64,000 bases of DNA from NCBI GenBank assembly GCA_021772465.1, contig JAJFLX010000001.1, positions 1 through 64,000 of the forward strand, written 5' to 3'. Below, piece by piece: positions 23,852 to 31,527 of the stretch (positions are counted from its first letter, which is position 1; every line of letters starts with the position of its first letter). Below the pieces are notes generated by a model. The model worked only from the letters and a program-made list of their open reading frames with translations, had not been told where the DNA came from and did not search any database. The position numbers were made by a program, and so were the translations under genes. Source of the stretch: Chlamydiota bacterium. Its GTDB lineage: Bacteria; Chlamydiota; Chlamydiia; Chlamydiales; JAAKFR01.

Positions 23852-25161
23852 ATTACCTCAGCAGCCAAGGCTGCAAGCTCAGAGCGTTCAGTCTTGTCCA
23901 TGAAAACATGTCCAAAGAGCTTCTGCTCTTTGAAACGTCCCACAGTATAGGTCAACCCGTTGGAATTTTTGTCGAGATAGGGGTTGTCAATTTGAGTCGG
24001 GTCACCTGTCAATACGACTTTAGTGTTCTTGCCAGCTCTAGAAATAATTGTTTTCACCTCATGAGGAGTGAGATTTTGCGCTTCGTCAATAATCATGAAA
24101 ATCTTAGGCAAAGATCGACCCCGAATGTAGGTGACCGCCTCCATTTCGAGCTTACTGCTATCTGTCACCCATCGAAGCGCTTCACTCGACTCTCCTCCAC
24201 TCGACTGGCAGAGAAATTCAAGGTTGTCATAGATCGGCTGCATCCAATGAATCAACTTCTCCTCCTTAATGCCCGGGAGATATCCAATATCTCTCCCAAG
24301 AGGAACGATGGGGCGACTCACTAAAATGCGACTATAGACGCCTTCATCAAACACTTTACGCAAACCAGCAGCTAGGGCTAGAAGCGTTTTTCCTGTACCC
24401 GCTGGCCCAATCAAGGTGACAAGCTTCACGTCATCGCGCAAAAGTAAGTCAAGCGCACATTTTTGCTCAAAATTCAAAGGAGCGATCCCCCAAATACTAG
24501 GAGGGATTTGGATTAAACTACTAATTTGTTGACTCTTAGAGTCGTATTTCCCGATAGCTGAAGAGTGCTCCAAAGAAGACATGAGACAGTACTCATTGGG
24601 CAAAAAGGGCTCTTCAGGAGCTGGCACCGAGATTTTGCCATCCTTAAAAAACAGATCTATCTCATGTTTCGGAAGTTCGAGTTTTCTATACCCCCTGTAG
24701 AGAGCATCATAGGAAAATTTGAGATTTTCGTAATCTTCAGCCTCAAGGCCAAGCGCCTCCGCTTTCACGCGCATCGCTAAATCTTTAGAGACAAAAACGA
24801 CTCTCTCTCCACTCTCAAAAAGAGTGAGCGCAGCCATTAAAATTCTGTAGGGGTTTGAATTAAGGGGGAGTGAAAATTTTGGACTCGAACTGTTTTTAAC
24901 GTCGAGTTGAATACGAATTCTCCCCCCCGAGGCGAGCTCAACACCCTGATGCAAGTCACCCTTACCTAGATCTTTAAGAGAATCAAAATAGCGGAGAACT
25001 TCACGCGCATTTTTGGCCATCTCATCGCGGTATCTCTTCATCGAAGCCAGCTCTTCGAGCCCTGCCAGCGGGATTACGACGTCATTATCTCCAAAGGAGG
25101 TCAAAGCCGCGGGATCATGGAGCAAAACATTGGTGTCTATTACAAAACTTTTCCGTGTCAT
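23848..25161 (-). CDS. phoH: PIN-domain PhoH family ATPase (YlaK-like)
   Basis: A 437-aa fusion: N-terminal PIN nuclease domain (VIDTNVLLHDP, Asp9 of the metal site; later SKDLAMRVKAEALGL with the conserved acidic cluster) and C-terminal PhoH ATPase domain (Walker A LIGPAGTGKTLLALAAG, VSRPIVPLGRDIGYLPG, Walker B IIDEAQNLTPHEVKTI and the TGDPTQID motif). PIN-PhoH proteins of this type unwind and cut RNA. The frame begins earlier, but ATG 25161 opens directly on the PIN strand. A CIRCE-like operator lies about 50-75 bp upstream, suggesting heat-shock control by HrcA (inference). Equivalent to CT015 in C. trachomatis. Confidence 0.88.
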   Translation of the reverse strand: MTRKSFVIDTNVLLHDPAALTSFGDNDVVIPLAGLEELASMKRYRDEMAKNAREVLRYFDSLKDLGKGDLHQGVELASGGRIRIQLDVKNSSSPKFSLPLNSNPYRILMAALTLFESGERVVFVSKDLAMRVKAEALGLEAEDYENLKFSYDALYRGYRKLELPKHEIDLFFKDGKISVPAPEEPFLPNEYCLMSSLEHSSAIGKYDSKSQQISSLIQIPPSIWGIAPLNFEQKCALDLLLRDDVKLVTLIGPAGTGKTLLALAAGLRKVFDEGVYSRILVSRPIVPLGRDIGYLPGIKEEKLIHWMQPIYDNLEFLCQSSGGESSEALRWVTDSSKLEMEAVTYIRGRSLPKIFMIIDEAQNLTPHEVKTIISRAGKNTKVVLTGDPTQIDNPYLDKNSNGLTYTVGRFKEQKLFGHVFMDKTERSELAALAAEVM

Positions 25162-25211
25162 AAAGCCCACTCTAACCTCTAGCAAACCAGATTGGCAAAC
25201 AGATTCTTGAA

Positions 25212-25238
25212 TTAGCACTCATTGCTAAAGAGCGCTAA
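25212..25238. promoter_or_regulatory. CIRCE-like HrcA operator
   Basis: TTAGCACTC (25212-25220), a 9-bp spacer, then GAGCGCTAA (25230-25238). The CIRCE consensus is TTAGCACTC-N9-GAGTGCTAA, so 17 of 18 arm positions match and the spacer length is exact. It lies between the divergent starts of phoH (25161) and the gene at 25307. In known Chlamydia this element controls the groE and hrcA-dnaK operons. Confidence 0.8.
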
Positions 25239-25257
25239 AAAAACTTGCTTGAAATCC

Positions 25258-25266
25258 TGGTATGAT
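25258..25266 (+). promoter_or_regulatory. Extended -10 promoter for the gene at 25307
   Basis: TGGTATGAT is an extended -10 (TG-N-TATGAT, one mismatch to TATAAT). No convincing -35 is seen. The start point near 25273 would give a leader of about 35 bases. The CIRCE-like element ends 20 bp upstream of this site. Confidence 0.4.
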
Positions 25267-25306
25267 TTAGACTATGGGGTATAGTGTGAAATGAGGTATC
25301 TAGTGT

Positions 25307-26044
25307 ATGAAGATCAAAATTGATGAAAAATTAATCTGCATCCCCCCCCATCTTTCAACAACTTGGGACCAAGTCAGTTCGATCCATGCTGAAGAAGAGT
25401 CCCATCCGAACCACCACCTGCTTACGATCCACCTCAAAGATGGCTCTGAAGTCCAGATCAACGGCCTTGACTCCTCAGTGGTTGATATCGCCTTTTCAGC
25501 TCACATGAAACACCTCGAAAATAACCCTGCCCAAGATGAGTCACATGGAAAGACTTTTGGAGGCGTGATCCAGCAGCTGACAGGGCTTAGCCCGGAGCAA
25601 TTAGCTGGAGTGCCTATCCGTTTGGGCCTTGGACTTCCGGGCGGCATGGATGGCCTCGAGATGGCAATGCAGCACAATCAAGAGCAAAACAACGCTCCTG
25701 ATGTCCCCTCCGAAATGCTAGAAAAGATTATGATGCTGGCTAAAACGATGATAGGCTCTGATATTAGCGCATTTCCTAAACCTGAGCCTCATTGCAACTG
25801 CCTCCACTGCCAAGTGGCACGCGCCATTCACCAGCTTCCTAAAGAAGCTCAGCAAGAAGAAGATGTCTCAGATGAAGACCTCAGCTTCCGTGATTGGGAG
25901 ATCGTGCAAAAAAATGAGCAGCTCTTTGAAGTCACAAGTCCTCTCGATCCGAAAGAGCACTACAGTGTCTTTTTGGGGACGCCTGTTGGATGCACATGCG
26001 GCATAGAGGGGTGCGAACACTTGAAAGCTGTTCTCTACAGCTGA
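25307..26044 (+). CDS. Hypothetical cytoplasmic protein with a C-terminal SWIM-like zinc motif
   Basis: 245 aa, no signal or membrane segment. The end reads VGCTCGIEGCEHLKAVLYS, a C-x-C-x4-C-x-H arrangement as in SWIM zinc fingers. A second cluster HCNCLHCQVARAIH sits near residue 165. The middle is acidic and glycine/methionine-rich (LGLGLPGGMDGLEMAMQHNQ). I do not recognise a family. It is divergent from phoH and shares the CIRCE-containing interval. A nucleic-acid- or protein-binding zinc protein is a reasonable guess, no more. Confidence 0.6.
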   Translation: MKIKIDEKLICIPPHLSTTWDQVSSIHAEEESHPNHHLLTIHLKDGSEVQINGLDSSVVDIAFSAHMKHLENNPAQDESHGKTFGGVIQQLTGLSPEQLAGVPIRLGLGLPGGMDGLEMAMQHNQEQNNAPDVPSEMLEKIMMLAKTMIGSDISAFPKPEPHCNCLHCQVARAIHQLPKEAQQEEDVSDEDLSFRDWEIVQKNEQLFEVTSPLDPKEHYSVFLGTPVGCTCGIEGCEHLKAVLYS

Positions 26045-26064
26045 TTTTTCTTGATCTATTCCCC

Positions 26065-26092
26065 TTGACTGAGTACAACGTAGGTTTAAAAT
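26065..26092 (+). promoter_or_regulatory. Promoter for the SH3-domain protein (TTGACT - 16 bp - TAAAAT)
   Basis: TTGACT (26065-26070) and TAAAAT (26087-26092) with a 16-bp spacer. The start codon at 26113 lies about 20 bp downstream, with GAGG at 26102-26105 as ribosome binding site. Confidence 0.5.
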
Positions 26093-26112
26093 GAATTACC
26101 CGAGGTGTGCAC

Positions 26113-27339
26113 ATGTCAAGAAAGCTACTCTTTGCTTTGCTCCTAGCCTCTGCGCCTGTCACGATGACAGCAAACCCAGAGGAAACTACAAACACTCAAT
26201 CATTTGAGCCTTTTACTGGTGAAGTAGTGGGTTCAAAAGTGCGACTCCGGGTCGAGCCCTCAGTCGAATCCCATGTTGTCAAAGAGACCCGTAAAGGTGA
26301 GCTCTTTGCTGTTTGCAGTGAAACTCCCGACTACTACGGTGTACGCCCTCCAGCTGATACCAAGGGGTATCTCTTCCGCACCTTTGTTCTCGAAGGTGTC
26401 GTAGAGGGCGAGCGAGTCAATGTTCGGCTCTACCCAGATATCGAAGCCCCCATCATTGGTCAACTCAATACTGGGGACAAGATTGATGCTACTGTGAGCG
26501 ATGTCAATAAAAAATGGCTGGTTGTTGACCTCCCCGAATCGGGCCAATTCTACCTTGCAAAAGAGTATGTGCATAACAAGGGTCCAGTAGAACTTCTTGC
26601 TCAAATTGAAAAGAGACACCTCGAAGCCTCTTATAAGCTCAACTCTGCCTTTCATTTTGCCCAAGCTGAGATGCAAAAACCTTTCGAGCAGATCGATTTT
26701 GACTCTGTTGATACAAAACTCAATGAGCTTGCTGCAGAGTACAGCGACCTCGCTGAAGTTACAGACCAAGCAAATGAAGCGAGCTCTTTGCTTCAAGAGG
26801 TCTATGTACAAAAGAAGATCGCTTTTTTAGAAGGCCGCACCAAGCGCCGCTCTCAACCGATTCAGTTAAGTGAGAGCCAAGTTGAACGGCTTGCTAAGCT
26901 TGGAATCGATTTCACTGCAAAAAAATCAGAAGAGAAAGTGGTGAGCGATATAGCTCAGGCAACCTCAGACACGTTAGGTCTGGCATCGGCAAAAAACAGC
27001 CAAGAGACCACGCGCAAGATGCTCGCCTGGGAGCCTCTTGAGGAGTCGATGTATCACCTAGCTATGGCTATGGGAGGCGAACTCACAAAAGATGAGTTCT
27101 ATGAAAACCAAAAACTCGAAGCCATCTTGCTGACAGGCGTCGTAGAATCTTACGATAAGCCAGTCAAAAACCGGCCAGGAGACTATCTTCTTCGTAGTGG
27201 AAACCGCCCTGTTGCGTTTCTCTACAGCACGAAGGTGAACTTGCAAGAGATGATTGGGCAAGAAGTGACAGTCAAAGCTGCACCTCGCCCCAACAACAAT
27301 TTTGCATTCCCCGCTTACTTTGTGCTCTCTTCAGAGTAA
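26113..27339 (+). CDS. Exported bacterial SH3-domain protein, Ctad1/CT017-like
   Basis: A 408-aa protein with a signal peptide (RKLLFALLLASAPVTMTA) followed by two bacterial SH3 repeats: GEVVGSKVRLRVEPSVESHV with a KGELFAV core, and GVVEGERVNVRLYPDIEAPI with QLNTGDKIDATV. A helical, glutamate-rich region (about 165-260) and a C-terminal domain follow (ILLTGVVESYDKPV, RPGDYLLRSGNRPVAFLY). In C. trachomatis CT017 (Ctad1) is a surface invasin with N-terminal SH3 domains, located next to CT016 and phoH. The domain order and neighbourhood fit, so this is likely its orthologue; a binding role is inference. The start is ATG 26113 rather than the GTG six bases earlier, because of GAGG spacing. A strong terminator follows. 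Confidence 0.75.
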   Translation: MSRKLLFALLLASAPVTMTANPEETTNTQSFEPFTGEVVGSKVRLRVEPSVESHVVKETRKGELFAVCSETPDYYGVRPPADTKGYLFRTFVLEGVVEGERVNVRLYPDIEAPIIGQLNTGDKIDATVSDVNKKWLVVDLPESGQFYLAKEYVHNKGPVELLAQIEKRHLEASYKLNSAFHFAQAEMQKPFEQIDFDSVDTKLNELAAEYSDLAEVTDQANEASSLLQEVYVQKKIAFLEGRTKRRSQPIQLSESQVERLAKLGIDFTAKKSEEKVVSDIAQATSDTLGLASAKNSQETTRKMLAWEPLEESMYHLAMAMGGELTKDEFYENQKLEAILLTGVVESYDKPVKNRPGDYLLRSGNRPVAFLYSTKVNLQEMIGQEVTVKAAPRPNNNFAFPAYFVLSSE

Positions 27340-27360
27340 CTAAAAGATCTTGATACCACA

Positions 27361-27395
27361 AAAGCCCAGGAAACTCTTTTCCTGGGCTTTTTTTT
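27361..27395 (+). terminator. Strong rho-independent terminator
   Basis: AAAGCCCAGGAAA (27361-27373) pairs perfectly over 13 bp with TTTCCTGGGCTTT (27378-27390) across a CTCT loop, and the T-run continues to 27395. It ends the SH3-protein transcript. Confidence 0.9.
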
Positions 27396-27427
27396 ACCCC
27401 AAGGACTAAAAGCACACCGTCGCTTGT

Positions 27428-27437
27428 GGGGGGGGGG
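27428..27437 (+). repeat. Homopolymeric G10 tract in an intergenic region
   Basis: Ten G residues in a row, about 90 bp after the SH3 gene and 160 bp beyond the 3' end of the convergent kinase gene. Poly-G tracts of this length are prone to slippage. No gene can be read across it with confidence. The rest of 27396-27599 shows no further structure. Confidence 0.7.
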
Positions 27438-27599
27438 ACAGTGGCTGCGCAGGTAGGGCAGCATACAACCGCACCCGGGGATATCTCTATATGTGTTCTT
27501 GGATAATACGCTCGGAAAATAACGTGTCAACAATGGAGCCGTCAGTGGGAAGCGGTTTCTCGGGCAATGGCTGGGTCGAAATGCAGGGCCCTTCAGCGG

Positions 27600-28496
27600 T
27601 TAACTTTGGTGTTTGTGAGCCTCAATCACTTCCTCGATAATCTGCCAGGATTGTTTGGCTTCGAAATTCATCTCAGTGCGGCCGGTCACAATGTACATCA
27701 AGGCTTTCCATAATGCCCATCCGCGGCTACGCGCCCAAGTGTCAGCATCGAGCGAAAGAGTAGATTGAAAGATCTCACGGCTATGCCCTTTGAATAAAGT
27801 CCAGGCTATCATGAGATCGCAAGCAGGGTCACCGATTCCGAGCTGTCCGAAATCTATGACGGCGGTAAGAACTCCATCCTTTACAAGCAAATTACCCACA
27901 CTAATATCTCCATGTATCCATACAGGCAAATGTTGCCATGTAGTTGCAAGTGCTCTCTCCCATACTTCTGTTGCAATAGGAACCTCAACTCTAGCTTTAA
28001 GAGTGATAAGAGCTTGCCTCACCTCAGCATCATAGATGAAAAGCGCTCCTCCACGATAGAAGTTATGCGGTCCCGGCAATGGTCCATCTGTTGTGTCAAT
28101 TCTTTGCAGGGTGGCAAGAAATTGAGCAAGTGAGGCTGCAAAGTCGTTTAAATCGGCAATATTCGAGCGATTGGCGAGAGCGCCTTCAATCCAACGGTAG
28201 ATAGACCATTTCCAAGGATAACTTTCTTCTGGTTGTCCAATGGCCAAGGGAGTGGGTATCTGAAGAGGCAGCAAAGGGGCCAATTTCGTGAGCCATAGCT
28301 GTTCTTTTTCTACCTGGCTTGCATATTCCTCCCGACTCGGCATGCGGACAACCATATCCCTTCCTAAATGGAACGTCCTGTTGTCCCACCCACTGAGAGC
28401 AATTGGTTTGATAGGCAAATCTTTCCATTGCGGAAATTGTGTCGCGATCACGCGTCGCACAAGCGTATCGTCTATTATGATATGTGTATCATCCAT
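27600..28496 (-). CDS. Aminoglycoside phosphotransferase (APH) family kinase
   Basis: 298 aa with the APH/choline-kinase fold: N-terminal lobe SGWDNRTFHLGRDMVVRMPS (nucleotide loop and the Lys/Arg strand), then YRWIEGALAN hinge region, the catalytic WIHGDISVGNLLV (Brenner-type HGD-x4-N, with Asp as base) and AVIDFGQLGIGDPACDL (the metal-binding DFG equivalent). Enzymes with this sequence style phosphorylate small hydroxyl compounds. Some confer resistance to aminoglycosides or macrolides, many do not. All catalytic residues are present. It lies alone, facing the SH3 gene, near another resistance-type remnant at 29944. Confidence 0.8.
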   Translation of the reverse strand: MDDTHIIIDDTLVRRVIATQFPQWKDLPIKPIALSGWDNRTFHLGRDMVVRMPSREEYASQVEKEQLWLTKLAPLLPLQIPTPLAIGQPEESYPWKWSIYRWIEGALANRSNIADLNDFAASLAQFLATLQRIDTTDGPLPGPHNFYRGGALFIYDAEVRQALITLKARVEVPIATEVWERALATTWQHLPVWIHGDISVGNLLVKDGVLTAVIDFGQLGIGDPACDLMIAWTLFKGHSREIFQSTLSLDADTWARSRGWALWKALMYIVTGRTEMNFEAKQSWQIIEEVIEAHKHQS

Positions 28497-28760
28497 TATT
28501 ACTCCAGATCTACATTCTGTAATTTTGGAATTTGATTATACAATATTTCCTAATTGTGACACAGGAAACCCCAGGATACCGTCGCAGCAATCTATCGAAA
28601 CTCTTAAGCTAGCCTATGCCATACTTTACACCTACACGATGGCCGCTTTTTCCAGTGCAGCACTAGTGGTACTTAAGCGCCCCGTTTTTTGGCTTGATCT
28701 TGACTTAATACTCTTTGCTTTTGTATGCTGCTCCATTCAACTATGTAGGAGCTTTTCCAT

Positions 28761-29750
28761 ATGGCAGTCAGTTCACCCCAGTCTACAAAAAAAGCGTATA
28801 CCGAAGTGTACATCTGGTTTTCTCAGAGAGAAGACGGCACAAAAACAACTGCTTGGGGCGCTTTAGGTAAGAGCAAAGGACGTGCCCGCATTGGACATGC
28901 CGCCATGAGTGTTTTCACAAATAGTGGCAAAGAGCACTACATGAGTTTTTGGCCAAGCGGTACAGCTAAAAAAGTTCCTAAATATGGGCTCCTGATGCCA
29001 AATTTATTAGCTGATGAGCTAAGTGAAAGTGGTACTTGGAACTCTGCTAAAAAACGAGCTACGCATAGGAGCAAACCTGATGTAATTGTACGCCTCCACT
29101 TTTTGAAAATTCCTGAGATGCTGCGCCTTTACAACGCAGCTCAAAAGAAAACAGAGCAAAAGAAATTGATTTGGAGCCATGACTGTTCCTGTAATGACAA
29201 GATTAGTCTACAAAAAACGCGTTCTGCAAGCTGTACGAGTTTTGTGTACAATATTCTGCGAGCCGGCGGAATTGAAAGTGATGTGTATGGAAGTAATGTC
29301 AAGGCTGCAAAAAGAAATCACATGAAGTATGTCCCAAAAGATTTTTATCGAGCAACTCGTTGTCACACCCCTGCCATTGGCACAACACCGCGCTTTATCG
29401 ACAAGCCATTTAGCCCCAAATCTTTATTGCTAAGAGTGGTTGCGGCTGCAAGCGGATATTGCGAGGACAAGAAAGCGACTATGGAAATCATGAAAAGTGA
29501 TCGCGTCGATACAAATCCAAGGGGAACGCTTATCCCCTGGAGTCCCCCTGATGAGGAGGCAGAGAGAGCTGGGCCACCTGAGGGTAGGGTAGCCGCCAGA
29601 GCCGTTGCTCCTGGCAACTCCTCTAGAGCTGTAGGAAGGAAAAAGCCTGAACAATCAAGCGGATTTAATCACTATTTAACGGGATTAGCCCTACTGGTCA
29701 GTGTGATTTCAGTGGGGGTTTTGCTTGCAAAACGTATGAAAAAAAACTAA
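28761..29750 (+). CDS. Candidate effector: permuted papain-fold (LRAT/PPPDE/YiiX-like) protein with C-terminal membrane anchor
   Basis: A 329-aa protein without an N-terminal signal peptide. The N-terminal domain has ARIGHAAMSV (His46) followed by HYMSFWPSG, and Cys158 in SASCTSFVYNILRAGG at the start of a predicted helix. A strand-borne His before a helix-borne Cys is the order found in circularly permuted NlpC/P60-superfamily proteins, which are thiol proteases, deubiquitinase-like enzymes or acyltransferases. A low-complexity linker rich in Pro/Ala/Arg follows, and the protein ends in one hydrophobic helix (YLTGLALLVSVISVGVLLA) plus a basic tail, a tail-anchor layout. The start ATG 28761 has AGGAG nine bases upstream. 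Secretion into the host is inferred. I do not recognise an exact family. Confidence 0.55.
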   Translation: MAVSSPQSTKKAYTEVYIWFSQREDGTKTTAWGALGKSKGRARIGHAAMSVFTNSGKEHYMSFWPSGTAKKVPKYGLLMPNLLADELSESGTWNSAKKRATHRSKPDVIVRLHFLKIPEMLRLYNAAQKKTEQKKLIWSHDCSCNDKISLQKTRSASCTSFVYNILRAGGIESDVYGSNVKAAKRNHMKYVPKDFYRATRCHTPAIGTTPRFIDKPFSPKSLLLRVVAAASGYCEDKKATMEIMKSDRVDTNPRGTLIPWSPPDEEAERAGPPEGRVAARAVAPGNSSRAVGRKKPEQSSGFNHYLTGLALLVSVISVGVLLAKRMKKN

Positions 29751-29763
29751 AGGAGATCGATTT

Positions 29764-29943
29764 ATGGCAGCACCAATATCAAATTCAACAGAATCGGGAA
29801 AAGAAGCGAAACCACAACCCGCTTCAAAACCAACCGGAAACCTTAAAGGCAGAGATGTCGCGGCGATCTCAGGCAGCAAAGAAAAAGAACTGAGCATATC
29901 AAAAGCGGCTTTGGCAGCATGTGCGAAGGTGGCTAAAAAATAG
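29764..29943 (+). CDS. 59-aa hypothetical protein
   Basis: ATG 29764 to TAG 29941-29943, preceded by an excellent AGGAG site at 29751-29755 that overlaps the end of the upstream gene, so the pair is almost surely one operon. The product is polar and lysine/alanine/serine-rich (NLKGRDVAAISGSKEKE then a KAALAACAKVAKK helix), with no membrane segment. Too small for a clear family. A chaperone-like or regulatory partner of the protein encoded upstream is conceivable, but nothing in the sequence shows it. Confidence 0.55.
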   Translation: MAAPISNSTESGKEAKPQPASKPTGNLKGRDVAAISGSKEKELSISKAALAACAKVAKK

Positions 29944-30339
29944 CAGCACACGCTAGATCATCCCAACAGATTAAAGAGGCTCTAGAATTATTAATAAAAA
30001 AATTCTAGAGTCTGATCTTTTACGCGTCTATCTTTTTGGCTCCTCATGTGTAGGCGGGTAGCAAAAATATAGCGATATTGACCTATTCGTTGTCACGAAT
30101 CAGAAGACAACCTTGCAAAAAAAGCGGCTCTCATCGCAAAACTGTTACGCATTTCGGGTCTGTACATGAAAAGCTCCAAATTGCCGATCGAAATGACCCT
30201 CGCTCAAAAAGAGGCAATCAACCCCTGGCACTATCCCCCACACTTTGATTTCCAATATGGGGAGTGGTTGCGTACAGATTTTGAAAATGGGATTGTAGCC
30301 TTAGTCGTTCTATCTTGCATCATCCAGAGCGTCAGCTAA
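29944..30339 (+). pseudogene. AadA-like nucleotidyltransferase, broken
   Basis: Plus-strand reading gives LELLIKKILESDLLRVYLFG followed by SSCVGG, a stop (TAG), then KYSDIDLFVVTNQK. This is the GS-x(n)-D-I-D motif of aminoglycoside-type nucleotidyltransferases with a nonsense codon in the middle. After a frameshift the sequence continues with AKKAALIAKLLRISGLYM, IEMTLAQKEAINPWHYPP and FDFQYGEWLRTDFENG, all typical of AadA/ANT(9)-like enzymes. The C-terminal helical domain is lost after about 20 more codons. No start codon or ribosome site is clear. The remaining 30340-30476 shows no gene. Confidence 0.75.
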
Positions 30340-30476
30340 AGATAGACGAGAGAGCGTGCAAAATCACAAGCTAGCATTGCAAGCCGTAGACCCAAGCTCG
30401 CAGCAGAAAACAGGAGCGATTTCTTAACTCAAGTAGTTCCCGCTCCTAGACACTTTGAGTTATTCAAACCTGGGTT

Positions 30477-31517
30477 TTAATAACTCATATGGTCGAGTTC
30501 AACCTTGCCTCGAAACAGTCGGTAAACATAGAAGCCGTAGGCGAAAACAAGCGGAAGACCGATCGCAGCAATTGTTGTAAGCACTTTAAGTGTTTTTAGA
30601 GAAGAAGAGGCATTAAAAACAGTAATGCTATTGCTTAAAGGATCTATACTTGAACGGATTATCTCGGGGAAAATGCCCAGAGCAAAAAGAATAAGAAGAA
30701 AGGCGATATTGAGACACGAAGAGATAAACGCCCATCCATAATTCTGCCTATGCACTTCGCGAGGGATATTGGCTATCACCAGTATATTCGCTAGGGCTAC
30801 TAAAAAAAGATAGGGCCTATCTTGGAACTTGCTGATCATATGGTCTTGATAGATGAGAGTGACCACAGTGGTCACTGCGTACGCTAAAATAAAAAAGATC
30901 ATGCTAGGACGGAGCCAAGCAATCAATCTCTTTTCAAGCTCATTCTCTGTCTTCATAATCAAGTAAATCGTTCCATGCATGATGAAAAGAGAAAGTGTCA
31001 AAATGCCGACCAAGATAGGATAGGGACGAGCAAAGGTTAAAAGAATCCCCCCCTTGTAGTTGAAGTCACCATCAAGTGGAATCCCCTGGACCAAATTGCC
31101 AAGCGCCATCCCGATAAGAAGCGCTATCCCAATACTTGCAAGGCTAAAAAGAAAATCCCAGCTCCTACGCCACCACATTTTTGACACCTTACTTCGAAAT
31201 TCAATAGCCACAGCGCGAAAAATAAGTGTAAAAATCAAGAAAATCATGGGGAGATAGAAAGAGGACATAAGCGTCGCATACGCGAGAGGAAATCCAGCAA
31301 ATAGCGCCCCGATCACGACAACTAGCCACACTTCATTCCCATCCCAAACAGGGCCAATGGCATTGAGGAAAATGCGCCTCTCCTCATCCTTTTTGACGCA
31401 AAGGTGAAGAGCGCCCACACCAAGATCAAAGCCATCGAGCATAGCGTAGCACACCACTGCAGCAAAAACCACGATGTACCACAGCACCATAAATCCAGAT
31501 TCAACCGAGCTGATCAT
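30477..31517 (-). CDS. cydB: Cytochrome bd oxidase subunit II
   Basis: 346 aa, about eight membrane helices. The start WYIVVFAAVVCYAMLDGFDL is the family hallmark (GFDLG followed by a conserved acidic residue), with WDGNEVWLVVVIGALFAGFP next, also diagnostic. It forms the heterodimeric quinol oxidase with CydA in the inner membrane, reducing oxygen to water without proton pumping. Length is slightly shorter than the E. coli protein. It follows cydA on the same strand with a 10-bp gap. Corresponds to CT014. Confidence 0.93.
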   Translation of the reverse strand: MISSVESGFMVLWYIVVFAAVVCYAMLDGFDLGVGALHLCVKKDEERRIFLNAIGPVWDGNEVWLVVVIGALFAGFPLAYATLMSSFYLPMIFLIFTLIFRAVAIEFRSKVSKMWWRRSWDFLFSLASIGIALLIGMALGNLVQGIPLDGDFNYKGGILLTFARPYPILVGILTLSLFIMHGTIYLIMKTENELEKRLIAWLRPSMIFFILAYAVTTVVTLIYQDHMISKFQDRPYLFLVALANILVIANIPREVHRQNYGWAFISSCLNIAFLLILFALGIFPEIIRSSIDPLSNSITVFNASSSLKTLKVLTTIAAIGLPLVFAYGFYVYRLFRGKVELDHMSY

Positions 31518-31527
31518 ATCTTATCCT

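Noticed and set aside
27315..27533. 72-codon minus-strand frame spanning the G10 tract
   Set aside because: It crosses a strong terminator and a homopolymer; no ribosome site; composition looks random.
28288..28866. 192-codon plus-strand frame
   Set aside because: Antisense to the APH-type kinase and overlapping the start of the candidate effector in another frame; no family resemblance.
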